DNA of 64,000 nucleotides from Allosediminivita pacifica (GTDB lineage Bacteria; Pseudomonadota; Alphaproteobacteria; Rhodobacterales; Rhodobacteraceae): contig NZ_QBKN01000007.1 of the NCBI RefSeq assembly GCF_003054175.1, forward strand, positions 62,001 through 126,000. The letters run 5' to 3'. The position numbers and the translations under genes are program-made. The notes beneath the pieces were generated by a model. The model worked only from the letters and a program-made list of their open reading frames with translations. It ran no database searches and was not told the origin of the DNA. The stretch's first letter is position 1; every line of letters begins with the position of its first letter. Positions 23,638-32,274 of this stretch are shown one piece after another.

Positions 23638-24395
23638 TGCGCCTCTCCGCGCTTCTCCTCCTCCTGCTCGCAGCCGCCCTGCCCGCCCGGGCCGAAGAGG
23701 TTGTGCTCGGGCTCAGCAAGGACCAGGTGCGGATCTCGACCGACTTCTCGGGGTCCGAGATCCTGATCTACGGCGCGGTCAAGCGCGAGGGCCCCATCAT
23801 CGAGGATCCTCCACTTGAGGTGATCATCGCCGTCGCAGGCCCCTCGCGGCCGCTCACCGTGCGGCGCAAGGACCGGCGCTTCGGCATCTGGGTGAACACC
23901 GCCTTCGCCGATGTCGATGCCGCGCCCACCTTCTACGCCGTGGCGACCAGCGGCCCCTGGGCCGACGTCATCACCGATACCGAGGACCTGCGCCATCGCA
24001 TCTCGATCCCGCGTGCCATCCGGGCCGTGGGATCGGGCGTGGACGAGCCGGGCATCTTCACCGATGCCCTCATCCGCGTGCGCGAGGACCAGGGCATCTA
24101 CCAGCTCAACGAGAGCGCCGTCGAACTGACCGAATCCACGCTCTTCGAGACGGCCATCGAGATGCCCGCCAACCTGACGGAAGGCGCCTACGCGGCGCGC
24201 ATCTTCCTCACGCGGGCCGGCGGCGTCGTCGCCGAGTACGACACCACGATCGAGGTCCGGAAGGTCGGCCTCGAACGCTGGCTCTTCACCCTCTCGCGGC
24301 AACAGCCGCTCATCTACGGCCTGATGTCGCTCGCCATCGCCATCGCGGCGGGCTGGGGTGCATCGGCCGGCTTCCGAATGCTGAGGAACCAATGA
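23637..24395 (+). CDS. TIGR02186 family membrane-anchored protein
   Basis: 252-residue protein with a signal peptide (LLLLLLAAALPARAEE, cleaved near residue 19), a periplasmic beta-rich body (STDFSGSEILIYGAVKREGP near 32-51), and a C-terminal membrane helix (about 223-245). TIGR02186 proteins have no known activity. The one-base overlap with the TauE/SafE gene and the four-base overlap with the thioesterase gene point to joint expression; an accessory role to the permease is inference. Confidence 0.85.
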   Translation: MRLSALLLLLLAAALPARAEEVVLGLSKDQVRISTDFSGSEILIYGAVKREGPIIEDPPLEVIIAVAGPSRPLTVRRKDRRFGIWVNTAFADVDAAPTFYAVATSGPWADVITDTEDLRHRISIPRAIRAVGSGVDEPGIFTDALIRVREDQGIYQLNESAVELTESTLFETAIEMPANLTEGAYAARIFLTRAGGVVAEYDTTIEVRKVGLERWLFTLSRQQPLIYGLMSLAIAIAAGWGASAGFRMLRNQ

Positions 24396-24826
24396 GCAGA
24401 CAACCGCCCGGCACGCGCGCCGACTACCGCGCGTTCATCTCCATGCCCACCCGCTGGCGCGACAACGACGCCTACGGCCACATGAACAACGCCGTCTACA
24501 TCGAGCTCTTCGACACCGCGCTCGGCTCTTGGCAGATCGCGCAGGGGATCAAGATCCACGGCGAGGGCGCCATGCAGCTTGTCGTCGTGGAATCCGGCTG
24601 CCGCTACCATGCCGAGGCCGGCTACCCGGACGCGCTGCAGATCGGACTGCGGCTGGCGCACCTGGGGCGCTCCTCCTTCAAGGTAGAGCTCGCCATGTTC
24701 CGCAACGACGAGGACACGGCCTGCGCCGAGGGCTTTTTCAGCCAAGTCCACATGGGCACCGAGGGTCGCCCCGAACCGATGCCGGACCTGCTGCGCGAGG
24801 CACTGACGACGCTTGGCGACGGCTGA
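24392..24826 (+). CDS. Hotdog-fold acyl-CoA thioesterase
   Basis: 144-residue protein of the 4-hydroxybenzoyl-CoA thioesterase/YbgC family, which hydrolyses acyl-CoA thioesters in the cytoplasm. The active-site motif is RWRDNDAYGHMNNAVY (26-41), with the catalytic Asp and the conserved GHMNN turn, followed by the long hotdog helix FDTALGSWQIA. Substrate preference cannot be read from the sequence. It overlaps the preceding gene by four bases. Confidence 0.88.
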   Translation: MSRQPPGTRADYRAFISMPTRWRDNDAYGHMNNAVYIELFDTALGSWQIAQGIKIHGEGAMQLVVVESGCRYHAEAGYPDALQIGLRLAHLGRSSFKVELAMFRNDEDTACAEGFFSQVHMGTEGRPEPMPDLLREALTTLGDG

Positions 24827-24931
24827 CCGGTGGACCCGCGCCGCGTGCGCGGCTCAGTCGGGGCGCCACAGAGCCGGCTTCTTTTGCGCCGCGCCTTGTT
24901 TGGCCTCTCTGCCGCGTCTACATCCCGCCAC

Positions 24932-25729
24932 ATGAAACGCTGGATTCCATTCGTCAAATCGTCCCCGACCGTGAACATCGTCCGTCTCCAGGGGGCGATC
25001 GGGATGGCCGGACGCGCCAGCATCTCGGACCGCAGCCTCGCGCAGTCGCTCGAACGCGCCTTCAAGCGCGGCAAACCCGCCGCCGTGGCGCTCGAGATCA
25101 ACTCGCCCGGCGGCTCGCCGGTGCAAAGCTCGCTGATCGGCGCGCGCATCCGGCGCCTGTCGGAGGAAAACAAGGTCCCCGTCTACGCCTTCACCGAGGA
25201 CGTGGCCGCTTCGGGCGGCTACTGGATCGCCAGCGCCGCGGACGAGATCTGGGCCGACCCCAGCTCCATCCTGGGCTCCATCGGTGTCATCTCCTCGGGT
25301 TTCGGCGCACATGTCCTGCTGCAGCGCCAGGGGATCGAGCGCCGTGTCCACACCGCCGGGCGCTCCAAGGCGATGCTCGACCCCTTCCGCCCCGAGAAGG
25401 AAGAGGATGTCGCCCGCCTGAACCGGCTTCTGGGTCAGTTGCACGACACCTTCATAGGCCACGTCCGCGACCGCCGCGGCGACAAGCTTGCCGACGACCC
25501 CGAGCTCTTCACCGGCGAGGTCTGGATCGGCCAGAGCGCCGTCGAGGTCGGGCTCGCCGACGGCGTCGGGCATCTGGTGCCCAAGATGAAGGAACGCTTC
25601 GGCAAGAAGGTCTCCTTCCGCCGCTTCGACCAGCGCAAGCCGCTGCTCTCGCGCGTTGGCGCCAGCGTCGCGCAGGACGCGCTTTCCCAGATCGAGGAAC
25701 GCGCCGACTTCGCGCGCTTCGGACTGTGA
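24932..25729 (+). CDS. S49-family signal-peptide-peptidase-like serine protease (short SppA type)
   Basis: 265-residue protein with the SppA catalytic pair: Ser94 in DVAASGGYWIA and Lys146 in GRSKAMLDPF. The 52-residue spacing is the same as between Ser147 and Lys199 in Bacillus SppA. There is no convincing N-terminal membrane anchor; the protein starts MKRWIPFVKSSPTVNIVRLQ, so it may be cytoplasmic or peripheral. An upstream GTG at 24830 would add 34 residues without family similarity. Eight such chains would form the dome-shaped protease seen in this family. It is followed one base later by the zinc-ribbon gene. Confidence 0.87.
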   Translation: MKRWIPFVKSSPTVNIVRLQGAIGMAGRASISDRSLAQSLERAFKRGKPAAVALEINSPGGSPVQSSLIGARIRRLSEENKVPVYAFTEDVAASGGYWIASAADEIWADPSSILGSIGVISSGFGAHVLLQRQGIERRVHTAGRSKAMLDPFRPEKEEDVARLNRLLGQLHDTFIGHVRDRRGDKLADDPELFTGEVWIGQSAVEVGLADGVGHLVPKMKERFGKKVSFRRFDQRKPLLSRVGASVAQDALSQIEERADFARFGL

Positions 25730-25730
25730 C

Positions 25731-25904
25731 ATGATCGTCAAGATCGTCCTTCTCTTCCTGATTGCGATGGGCGTGATGGCGATGTTCGGCCGCTTGCGGA
25801 TGCCGAAGATCGACCTCACCCGCCGCAAGACCGGTCGCTGTCCCGGCTGCGGACGCCATCGCATCGGCAAGGGCCCCTGCCCCTGCGGAAACGACAAGAG
25901 GTAA
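25731..25904 (+). CDS. Small membrane-anchored zinc-ribbon protein
   Basis: 57-residue protein read from the ATG at 25731, one base after the protease stop. Residues 1-20 (MIVKIVLLFLIAMGVMAMFG) form one membrane helix, and the C-terminal part has four Cys as CPGC...CPC (RCPGCGRHRIGKGPCPCGN), a compact zinc ribbon. A longer frame exists upstream but would run through the protease gene. No function is known; its place between the S49 protease and the antiporter genes, with one-base gaps on both sides, suggests translation as a unit with them. Confidence 0.8.
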   Translation: MIVKIVLLFLIAMGVMAMFGRLRMPKIDLTRRKTGRCPGCGRHRIGKGPCPCGNDKR

Positions 25905-25905
25905 C

Positions 25906-26856
25906 ATGGTATTCGTCTACGCGGCGCTCGGTCTCGTGATCCTGCTCCTGGCGGGGGACGCCCTGGTCAAGGGCGCGGTCAATCTCGCCCTCCGGGTCGG
26001 CATCCCCGCCATGATCGTCAGCCTGACCATCGTGGCTTTCGGCACCTCTGCCCCCGAGCTGCTAATCTCCATCAATGCCGCGCTGGACAATGCGCCGGGC
26101 ATCGCGCTCGGCAACGTGGTAGGCTCCAACACCGCCAACGTCCTTCTGGTGCTGGGCATTCCGGCGCTGATCACGGTGATGCACACCAGCCATTTCAGCA
26201 GCCACAAGAGCTACCTCGTCATGATCGGCGGGACACTGCTCTTCATCGCGCTGGCCTTCCGGGGGGTCTTCGACTGGATCTCGGGGCTCATCCTGCTCGC
26301 CGCGCTGGCGCTGGTGCTCGGGGACAACCTCCGCGACGCGTGGCGCCACAAGCGCGCCGGCGACCTCGAAGAGGATCTTGAGGACCCAGAGGGCGCCGAC
26401 CCCGACATGGCCTGGTGGAAGATCCTGCTCTTCCTCGCCCTCGGCCTCGTCGGCCTGCCGCTCGGCGCCGATCTGCTCGTCGACAGTGCCACCGAGATCG
26501 CCCAGATGTTCGGCGTGCCCGACACGGTGATCGGTCTCACGCTGGTGGCGCTCGGCACCTCGCTGCCCGAACTTGCCACCACCGTCATGGCCGCCATCCG
26601 CAAGCAGGCCGACGTCGCCATCGGCAACGTCATCGGCTCCAACATGTTCAACCTGCTGGCCATCATCGGCGTCGCCTCCCTGATCGCACCGATGGAGGTC
26701 GACCCCGCCTTCCTGCGCCTCGACCTCTGGGTGATGCTGGCCGCCTCGCTGCTGCTGATCCCCTTCGTCTTCATGGGCCGCGACATGGGCAAGGGCACGG
26801 GCGCGGTCTTGTCCGCGCTCTACGTGGGCTACATCGCAATGGTGTTCTACGTCTGA
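25906..26856 (+). CDS. Calcium/sodium antiporter, CaCA family (YrbG type)
   Basis: 316-residue inner-membrane exchanger with two inverted halves of about five helices. The alpha-1 repeat reads VAFGTSAPELLISINAAL (about 44-61) followed by GNVVGSNTANVLLVLG; the alpha-2 repeat reads VALGTSLPELATTVMAAI followed by GNVIGSNMFNLLAIIG. These repeats form the cation-binding sites. The loop between the halves is acidic (EEDLEDPEGADPD). Length and layout match YrbG-like proteins. Confidence 0.93.
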   Translation: MVFVYAALGLVILLLAGDALVKGAVNLALRVGIPAMIVSLTIVAFGTSAPELLISINAALDNAPGIALGNVVGSNTANVLLVLGIPALITVMHTSHFSSHKSYLVMIGGTLLFIALAFRGVFDWISGLILLAALALVLGDNLRDAWRHKRAGDLEEDLEDPEGADPDMAWWKILLFLALGLVGLPLGADLLVDSATEIAQMFGVPDTVIGLTLVALGTSLPELATTVMAAIRKQADVAIGNVIGSNMFNLLAIIGVASLIAPMEVDPAFLRLDLWVMLAASLLLIPFVFMGRDMGKGTGAVLSALYVGYIAMVFYV

Positions 26857-26869
26857 CCAGGAGAGAGCC

Positions 26870-27661
26870 ATGACCCGGACCCACAAGCGTGCCCTCGTCA
26901 CCGGCGGGGCCAAGCGCCTCGGCCATGCCATGGCGCTCTACCTCGCCGACCGCGGCTTCGATGTCGCCGTCCACTACGGCGGCTCCGAGGAGGCCGCGAA
27001 GGAGACCGCCGCCGAGATCGAGGCCAAGGGCTGGAAGGCCGTCCCCCTGCAGGCCGACCTTCTCGACGAGGCCGCGGTGCAGACCCTCCTCCCCCGCGCC
27101 GCCGACGCGCTCGGCGGGCCACTGACGGTGCTGGTAAACAACGCCTCGATCTTCGAGCACGACGACATCACCAGCGCCACCCGCGAAAGCTGGGACCGCC
27201 ACATGGAAAGCAACCTGCGCGCGCCCTTCGTGCTGACCCAGGCGCTGGCCGCCCAGATCCCCGATCCGCTCACCGACGACATGGGCGAACCGCTGCCACA
27301 GGGACTGGTGGTCAACATGATCGACCAGCGCGTCCGCAAGCTCACGCCCGAGTTCATGACCTACACCCTCGCCAAGATGGGGCTCTGGGCTTTCACCCGC
27401 ACCGCGGCACAGGCGCTTGCCCCCCGGGTGCGCGTCAACGGCATCGGCCCCGGCCCCACCCTGCAGGGCGCCCGGCAGAGCGACGACCATTTCTCGCGCC
27501 AGCGGCAGGCCACCCTGATGCACCGCGGATCGAACCCCGCCGACATCACCGGAGCACTGGGATATTTCCTCGATTCGCCTGCCGTGACCGGCCAGCTTCT
27601 CTGCGTCGACGGGGGCCAGCACCTGAACTGGCAGACCCCGGATGTGCAGGGCGTGGAGTGA
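26870..27661 (+). CDS. SDR oxidoreductase, pteridine-reductase/FolM-like
   Basis: 263-residue short-chain dehydrogenase with the NADPH-binding start VTGGAKRLGHAMAL (10-23) and NNAS (90-93). The active site is unusual for the superfamily: instead of Ser-Tyr-Lys it reads Asp152, Tyr165 and Lys169, exactly the spacing of Asp181, Tyr194 and Lys198 in trypanosomatid pteridine reductase, whose TGAAKRLG start is also shared. The protein is thus probably a dihydrofolate or dihydromonapterin reductase rather than a generic dehydrogenase. It sits 13 bases after the antiporter gene and ends the run. No other folate gene adjoins it. Confidence 0.82.
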   Translation: MTRTHKRALVTGGAKRLGHAMALYLADRGFDVAVHYGGSEEAAKETAAEIEAKGWKAVPLQADLLDEAAVQTLLPRAADALGGPLTVLVNNASIFEHDDITSATRESWDRHMESNLRAPFVLTQALAAQIPDPLTDDMGEPLPQGLVVNMIDQRVRKLTPEFMTYTLAKMGLWAFTRTAAQALAPRVRVNGIGPGPTLQGARQSDDHFSRQRQATLMHRGSNPADITGALGYFLDSPAVTGQLLCVDGGQHLNWQTPDVQGVE

Positions 27662-27963
27662 TCCCCCGCGGATTTATGCACGGGAGGCCGCAGACGCTGC
27701 GTAAAGGTAGCACAAATGTTAAGGAACTCAGGACCTTATCATTCCCAGATTTTTTATCCTTTATTTCCAGCGTCTTATTTTTTTGCATAAAAATTATGCG
27801 CCTTCAGGAAACGTTCATAAACCAACGAAAAATCCGGCTTGGTCACAGTTTGCCTACAGGTTTATCCACAGAAGTCGTGGATTCATTCCCCCTTGAACCC
27901 GCCGTGTTCCGGGGGCAGCGCCAGGGCAGAATCGAGTCGGCAGCCCAAGGATAGCCGCGCGCC
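27662..27963. other. AT-rich spacer upstream of uvrC
   Basis: About 300 bases, of which 27700-27880 are far richer in A and T than the rest of the window. Contents: a perfect DnaA box (listed separately); two poorer matches (TTATCATTC near 27738, TTATCCTTT near 27756); a palindrome GCATAAAAATTATGC near 27785; a small dyad ATCCAC/GTGGAT around the DnaA box; and GAAC-N7-GTTC at 27895-27909. No frame with a ribosome-binding site is seen. It must contain the uvrC promoter. Confidence 0.55.
27862..27870 (+). promoter_or_regulatory. Perfect DnaA box
   Basis: TTATCCACA matches the strongest DnaA-binding sequence exactly and lies in an AT-rich segment about 100 bases ahead of uvrC. It may serve DnaA-dependent control of uvrC or titration of DnaA. 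A single strict box is not enough to call an origin. Confidence 0.4.
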
Positions 27964-29835
27964 ATGACCGACAGCACGCCAAAGCCCTCCGAGAAGCCCG
28001 CCACCGGCCACAAGGTCATCCAGGGATACCTGCGGATGCTCGACGGCAGCCCGGGGGTCTACCGCATGCTCGATGCGGACAGCCGCGTTCTCTACGTCGG
28101 CAAGGCGCGCAATCTCAAGGCGCGCGTCTCGAACTACGCGCGCCCCGCGGGCCACTCGCGCCGCATCGCGCGCATGATCTCGGAAACCGCGTCGATGATG
28201 TTCCTCACGACCCGGACCGAGACCGAGGCCCTGCTGCTCGAACAGAACCTGATCAAGCAGCTCAAGCCGAAGTTCAACGTGCTCCTGCGCGACGACAAGA
28301 GCTTCCCCAACATCCTGCTCAGCGACCACGCCTACCCGCAGATCCGCAAGCACCGCGGCGCCAAGTCCGAGGGCGGCAGCTACTTCGGCCCCTTCGCCAG
28401 CGCGGGGGCCGTGAACCGCACGCTCAACCAACTGCAGAAGGTCTTCCTGCTGCGCAACTGCTCGGACACCATGTTCGACAGCCGCACCCGCCCCTGCCTG
28501 TTGCACCAGATCCGCCGCTGCAGCGCCCCCTGCGTCGGCAAGATCAGCGAAGAGGACTATGCCCAAAGCGTGAAGGACGCCCAGCGCTTCCTCTCGGGTC
28601 GCTCGACCCAGATCCAGGAAACCCTCGCCCGCCAGATGCAGGAAGCTTCCGAGGCCATGGAGTTCGAGCGCGCCGCCGCCCTGCGCGACCGCATCCGCGC
28701 GCTCACCACCGTGCAGTCGGCGCAGGGCATCAACCCGCAGGGCGTGGCCGAGGCCGACGTGATCGCACTCCACATGGAGGGCGGCCAGGCCTGCGTGCAG
28801 GTCTTCTTCATCCGCGCCAACCAGAACTGGGGCAACCGGGACTTCTATCCCCGCGTGGGCGAGGACGTGGACCCCGCCGAGGTGCTCGAGGCCTTCATCG
28901 GCCAGTTCTACGCCCAGAAGGAACCGCCCCGCCTGCTGCTCCTGTCGCACGGGATCGAGGACGAGGACCTCATGGTCGACCTGCTCAGCGAAAAGCGCGG
29001 CCGCAAGGTCGAGATCGCCGTGCCCCAGCGCGGCGAAAAGGCCGAACTCATCGAACACGCCGCCCGCAACGCCCGCGAAAGCCTCGCCCGCAAGATGGCC
29101 GAGGGCGCGGCCCAGGGCAAACTGCTCGCGGGCCTGGCCGAAGCCTTCGGCCTAGAGGGCCCGCCGAAACGCATCGAGGTCTACGACAACTCCCACATCC
29201 AGGGCACCAATGCGGTGGGCGCGATGATCGTCGCCGGCCCCGAGGGCTTCGAAAAGAACCAGTACCGCAAGTTCAACATCCGCGGCGACGAACTCACCCC
29301 GGGCGACGACTTCGGCATGATGAAAGAGGTCCTCACCCGCCGCTTCAAGCGCCTCCAGAAGGAAGACCCCGACCGCGAGAAGGGCCAGTGGCCTGACCTG
29401 CTGCTGATCGACGGCGGCGCCGGACAGGTCAGCGCCGTCGAAGAGATCATGGAGGACATGGGCGTCGAGGATCTCCCCATGATCGGCGTCGCCAAGGGCG
29501 TGGACCGCGACCACGGCAAGGAAGAATTCCACCGCCCCGGTCAACGCCCCTTCGCGCTGCGCCACAACGATCCGGTTCTATACTTCGTCCAGCGCCTGCG
29601 CGACGAGGCCCACCGTTTCGCCATCGGCACCCACCGCGCCAAGCGCGCCAAGTCCATGAGCGCCACCCCCCTCGACGACATCCCCGGCGTCGGCGCCACC
29701 CGCAAGCGCGCGCTGCTGTCGCACTTCGGCTCGGCCAAGGCAGTGAGCCGCGCCAACCTCGCCGACCTCAAGGCCGTCGACGGCGTCTCAGAGGCGCTGG
29801 CCGAGCGCATCTACGACTTCTTCCAGGACGGCTGA
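27964..29835 (+). CDS. uvrC: Excinuclease ABC subunit C
   Basis: Makes both incisions in nucleotide excision repair after UvrA and UvrB have located damage. The 623-residue protein has the N-terminal GIY-YIG nuclease ([18 protein letters not shown], about 37-54), the UVR motif that binds UvrB ([20 protein letters not shown] near 223-242), the RNase H-like C-terminal nuclease ([19 protein letters not shown] and [10 protein letters not shown]), and a final helix-hairpin-helix pair ([20 protein letters not shown]). Full length, no truncation. Its promoter lies in the AT-rich spacer before it. Confidence 0.96.
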   Translation: MTDSTPKPSEKPATGHKVIQGYLRMLDGSPGVYRMLDADSRVLYVGKARNLKARVSNYARPAGHSRRIARMISETASMMFLTTRTETEALLLEQNLIKQLKPKFNVLLRDDKSFPNILLSDHAYPQIRKHRGAKSEGGSYFGPFASAGAVNRTLNQLQKVFLLRNCSDTMFDSRTRPCLLHQIRRCSAPCVGKISEEDYAQSVKDAQRFLSGRSTQIQETLARQMQEASEAMEFERAAALRDRIRALTTVQSAQGINPQGVAEADVIALHMEGGQACVQVFFIRANQNWGNRDFYPRVGEDVDPAEVLEAFIGQFYAQKEPPRLLLLSHGIEDEDLMVDLLSEKRGRKVEIAVPQRGEKAELIEHAARNARESLARKMAEGAAQGKLLAGLAEAFGLEGPPKRIEVYDNSHIQGTNAVGAMIVAGPEGFEKNQYRKFNIRGDELTPGDDFGMMKEVLTRRFKRLQKEDPDREKGQWPDLLLIDGGAGQVSAVEEIMEDMGVEDLPMIGVAKGVDRDHGKEEFHRPGQRPFALRHNDPVLYFVQRLRDEAHRFAIGTHRAKRAKSMSATPLDDIPGVGATRKRALLSHFGSAKAVSRANLADLKAVDGVSEALAERIYDFFQDG

Positions 29836-29865
29836 GCAGGCGCAATCCGCCCCCGCTTCTTCTTG

Positions 29866-29950
29866 GCCCAAATACTCCCGGGGTGAATGGGCCCGCAGGG
29901 GCCAGAGGGGCGGCGCCCCTCCCGCGGGGTCCGGGGGCCTGCCCCCGGCG
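29866..29950. repeat. GC-rich double-hairpin intergenic element
   Basis: Between uvrC and priA (convergent) lie CTTGGCCCAAATACTCCCGG and then three strong dyads: GGGCCCGCAGGGGCC, AGGGGC/GCCCCT (29906-29911 and 29915-29920), and a perfect 8-base-pair CCGGGGGC/GCCCCCGG (29931-29938 and 29941-29948). The layout recalls palindromic intergenic repeats that recur in Rhodobacteraceae genomes; only one copy is in this window. It may also act as the terminator between the two genes, although there is no T-run. Confidence 0.45.
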
Positions 29951-29995
29951 CATCGAGAGCGCGCGGCACGCGCGCCCCGCCCTACCGGAAACGGG

Positions 29996-32218
29996 TCAGA
30001 AGAAACTCTGCGGATCGATGTCGATGGCCAGCCGCAGGTCGCCCTTCAGCTTCACCTGCCCCGCCCAGGCGGCCAGCGCCGACTGCAGCGCCACACCCTT
30101 CGGCGCCTTCACCAGCAGCCGCACCCGGTGCCGCCCGCGCACCCGCGCGATGGGCGCGGGCGCGGGCCCGTAGACCTGCGCGCCCAGCCGCCGCAGGACG
30201 CCGTCGTTGCGCGCGAGGTAGGTGCCGAGGTCGAAGACCTGCGCCGCATCGCTTCCCGACAGGATCACCGCCGCCAGCCGCCCGTAGGGCGGCATGCCGG
30301 CCGCGCGTCGCCCTTCCGCCTCGGCCGCCCAGAAGGCCTCCTCGTCGCCGTGCAGGATTGCCCGGATCACCGGGTGCTCGGGCTGGTAGGTCTGCAACAG
30401 CGCCACGCCCGGCGCCTCGGCCCGTCCGGCGCGGCCCGCCACCTGCCGCATCAGTTGAAAGGTCCGCTCCGCCGCGCGCAAGTCCGATCCCTGCAGGCCA
30501 AGGTCCGCGTCGATCACGCCAACCAGCGTGAGCTTTGGAAAGTTGTGCCCCTTGGCCACAAGCTGCGTGCCGATGATGACGTCGGCGCCCCCCGCGGCGA
30601 TGGCCTCGATCTGCGCCTTCAGCTCCCGCGCGCTGCCGAAAAGATCCGAGGACAGCACCGCGATGCGCGCCTCGGGGAAAAGCTCCTGCGCCTCTTCGGC
30701 CAGCCGCTCCACGCCCGGCCCCACGGCGGCCAGCTTGTCCTCGACACCGCAGCTCGGGCACGCCTCGGGCATGGGCTGGCTCTCGCCGCACTGATGACAG
30801 ACCAGCCGCTTCAGGAACCGGTGCTCGACCAGCCGCGCGTCGCAATGGGGACAGCCCACCTGGTGCCCGCAGGCCCGGCAGATCGTGACCGGCGCATAGC
30901 CCCGCCGGTTCAGGAAAAGCAGCGCCTGCTCGCCCCGGCCGATCCGCTCGCGCACCGATCCCGCCAGCTCACCCGAGATCCAGCGGTTCGACGGCAGGTC
31001 CTCGCCGCGCATGTCATGCGTGCGCATCTCGGGCAGTACCGCCGGGCCAAAGCGGGCGGTCAGCGTCAGCCGGTCGTACTTGCCCGCCTCGGCATTGGCC
31101 CATGTCTCGAGCGAGGGGGTCGCCGAGGCCAGCACCACCTGCGCCCCCGCGATGGCGCCGCGCAGCACCGCCATGTCCCGCGCGTTGTAAAGAACCCCGT
31201 CCTCCTGCTTGTAGGAATTGTCGTGCTCTTCATCCACGACCACCAGCCCCAGATGCTGGAACGGCAGGAACAGCGCGGACCGCGCGCCCACCACCATCTG
31301 CGCGCGCCCCTGCGCCACCATCTGCCAGACCCGGCGCCGCTCGGTCGTGGTGACGCCGGAATGCCATTCCGCGGGCCGCGCGCCAAAGCGTTTCTCCACC
31401 CGCGTCAGGAACTCCGACGACAGCGCGATCTCGGGCAGCAGCACCAGCGCCTGACGCCCCTGCCGCAGCGCCTGCGCCACGGCCTCAAGGTAGACCTCGG
31501 TCTTGCCCGACCCGGTGACCCCTTTCAGCAGAACCGTGCGATAGCGCCCCTCGGCCTGCGCCGCCCGCAGTGCTTCGGAGGCCTTTGCCTGGTCACCGGT
31601 CAGTTCCTTGCCCGGCAGCGTGGGGTCGAGATGCGGGAAGGGCGTGTCGCGCGGGCTTTCCTCCTCGTGCACGGCGCCGCTCTTCACCAGCCCCTTCACC
31701 ACCTGGTTCGTGACCCCGGCAGACGAGGCCACCTCGCCCAGCGTCAGCGCCAGCCCGCCCATCTCCTCCAGCACATCGAGCACCCGGCGCCGCGCGTCGG
31801 TCATGCGATCCGGTTCGCCCTCACCGCGGCGGTAGATCTTGCGCATGGACACCGGCTCGCCCAAGCCCGGCGCCCGCGTCGCCAGCCGCAGCATGGCCGG
31901 CAGCGGCGTCAGCGTGTAGTCGGCCGCGCGTTCAAGAAAGCTACGCAGTTCGTCGCGCATGGGCACCGCGTCCAGCACCCGGTTCACCGGACGCAACTTG
32001 GCCAGCGGCACGTCGCCCTGCCCCGGCCCCCAGACCACGCCCAGCACCTTGCGCGGCCCCAGCGGCACCTCGACGAAGGCACCAAGGGGGCAGCCGCCCT
32101 CGGGCGCGCGGTAATCCAGCGCCCGGTCGAGCGGCTGGGTGGTCATGACGGCGACCGGCTCGCCCGTGTCGAAGAAGTCTTGCGGGAGGCTGGGATGTTC
32201 CGGGGTTTTGCGTGGCAT
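29996..32218 (-). CDS. priA: Primosomal protein N' (replication restart helicase)
   Basis: Superfamily 2 3'-5' helicase that recognises stalled forks and reloads the replisome. It is 740 residues, with the N-terminal DNA-binding region (VAVMTTQPLDRALDYRAPEG), Walker A GVTGSGKTEVYLEA near 232, the DEEHD box (VVDEEHDNSYKQEDG), and a zinc-binding insertion of paired Cys (ICRACGHQVGCPHCD, VCHQCGE, CPSCGVED). The C-terminus LRLAIDIDPQSFF matches the family end. It converges with uvrC and diverges from the transaldolase gene with 56 bases between the starts. Confidence 0.95.
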   Translation of the reverse strand: MPRKTPEHPSLPQDFFDTGEPVAVMTTQPLDRALDYRAPEGGCPLGAFVEVPLGPRKVLGVVWGPGQGDVPLAKLRPVNRVLDAVPMRDELRSFLERAADYTLTPLPAMLRLATRAPGLGEPVSMRKIYRRGEGEPDRMTDARRRVLDVLEEMGGLALTLGEVASSAGVTNQVVKGLVKSGAVHEEESPRDTPFPHLDPTLPGKELTGDQAKASEALRAAQAEGRYRTVLLKGVTGSGKTEVYLEAVAQALRQGRQALVLLPEIALSSEFLTRVEKRFGARPAEWHSGVTTTERRRVWQMVAQGRAQMVVGARSALFLPFQHLGLVVVDEEHDNSYKQEDGVLYNARDMAVLRGAIAGAQVVLASATPSLETWANAEAGKYDRLTLTARFGPAVLPEMRTHDMRGEDLPSNRWISGELAGSVRERIGRGEQALLFLNRRGYAPVTICRACGHQVGCPHCDARLVEHRFLKRLVCHQCGESQPMPEACPSCGVEDKLAAVGPGVERLAEEAQELFPEARIAVLSSDLFGSARELKAQIEAIAAGGADVIIGTQLVAKGHNFPKLTLVGVIDADLGLQGSDLRAAERTFQLMRQVAGRAGRAEAPGVALLQTYQPEHPVIRAILHGDEEAFWAAEAEGRRAAGMPPYGRLAAVILSGSDAAQVFDLGTYLARNDGVLRRLGAQVYGPAPAPIARVRGRHRVRLLVKAPKGVALQSALAAWAGQVKLKGDLRLAIDIDPQSFF

Positions 32219-32274
32219 GAAAAAGGGGTAAATCGCCCGGGAGAGAAGGCCAAGCCATCAAGGGAGGCAGCCCC

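Noticed and set aside
27662-27963. Chromosomal replication origin
   Set aside because: Only one strict DnaA box, no cluster, and the neighbours are not those usual for alphaproteobacterial origins. Kept as a regulatory or titration candidate.
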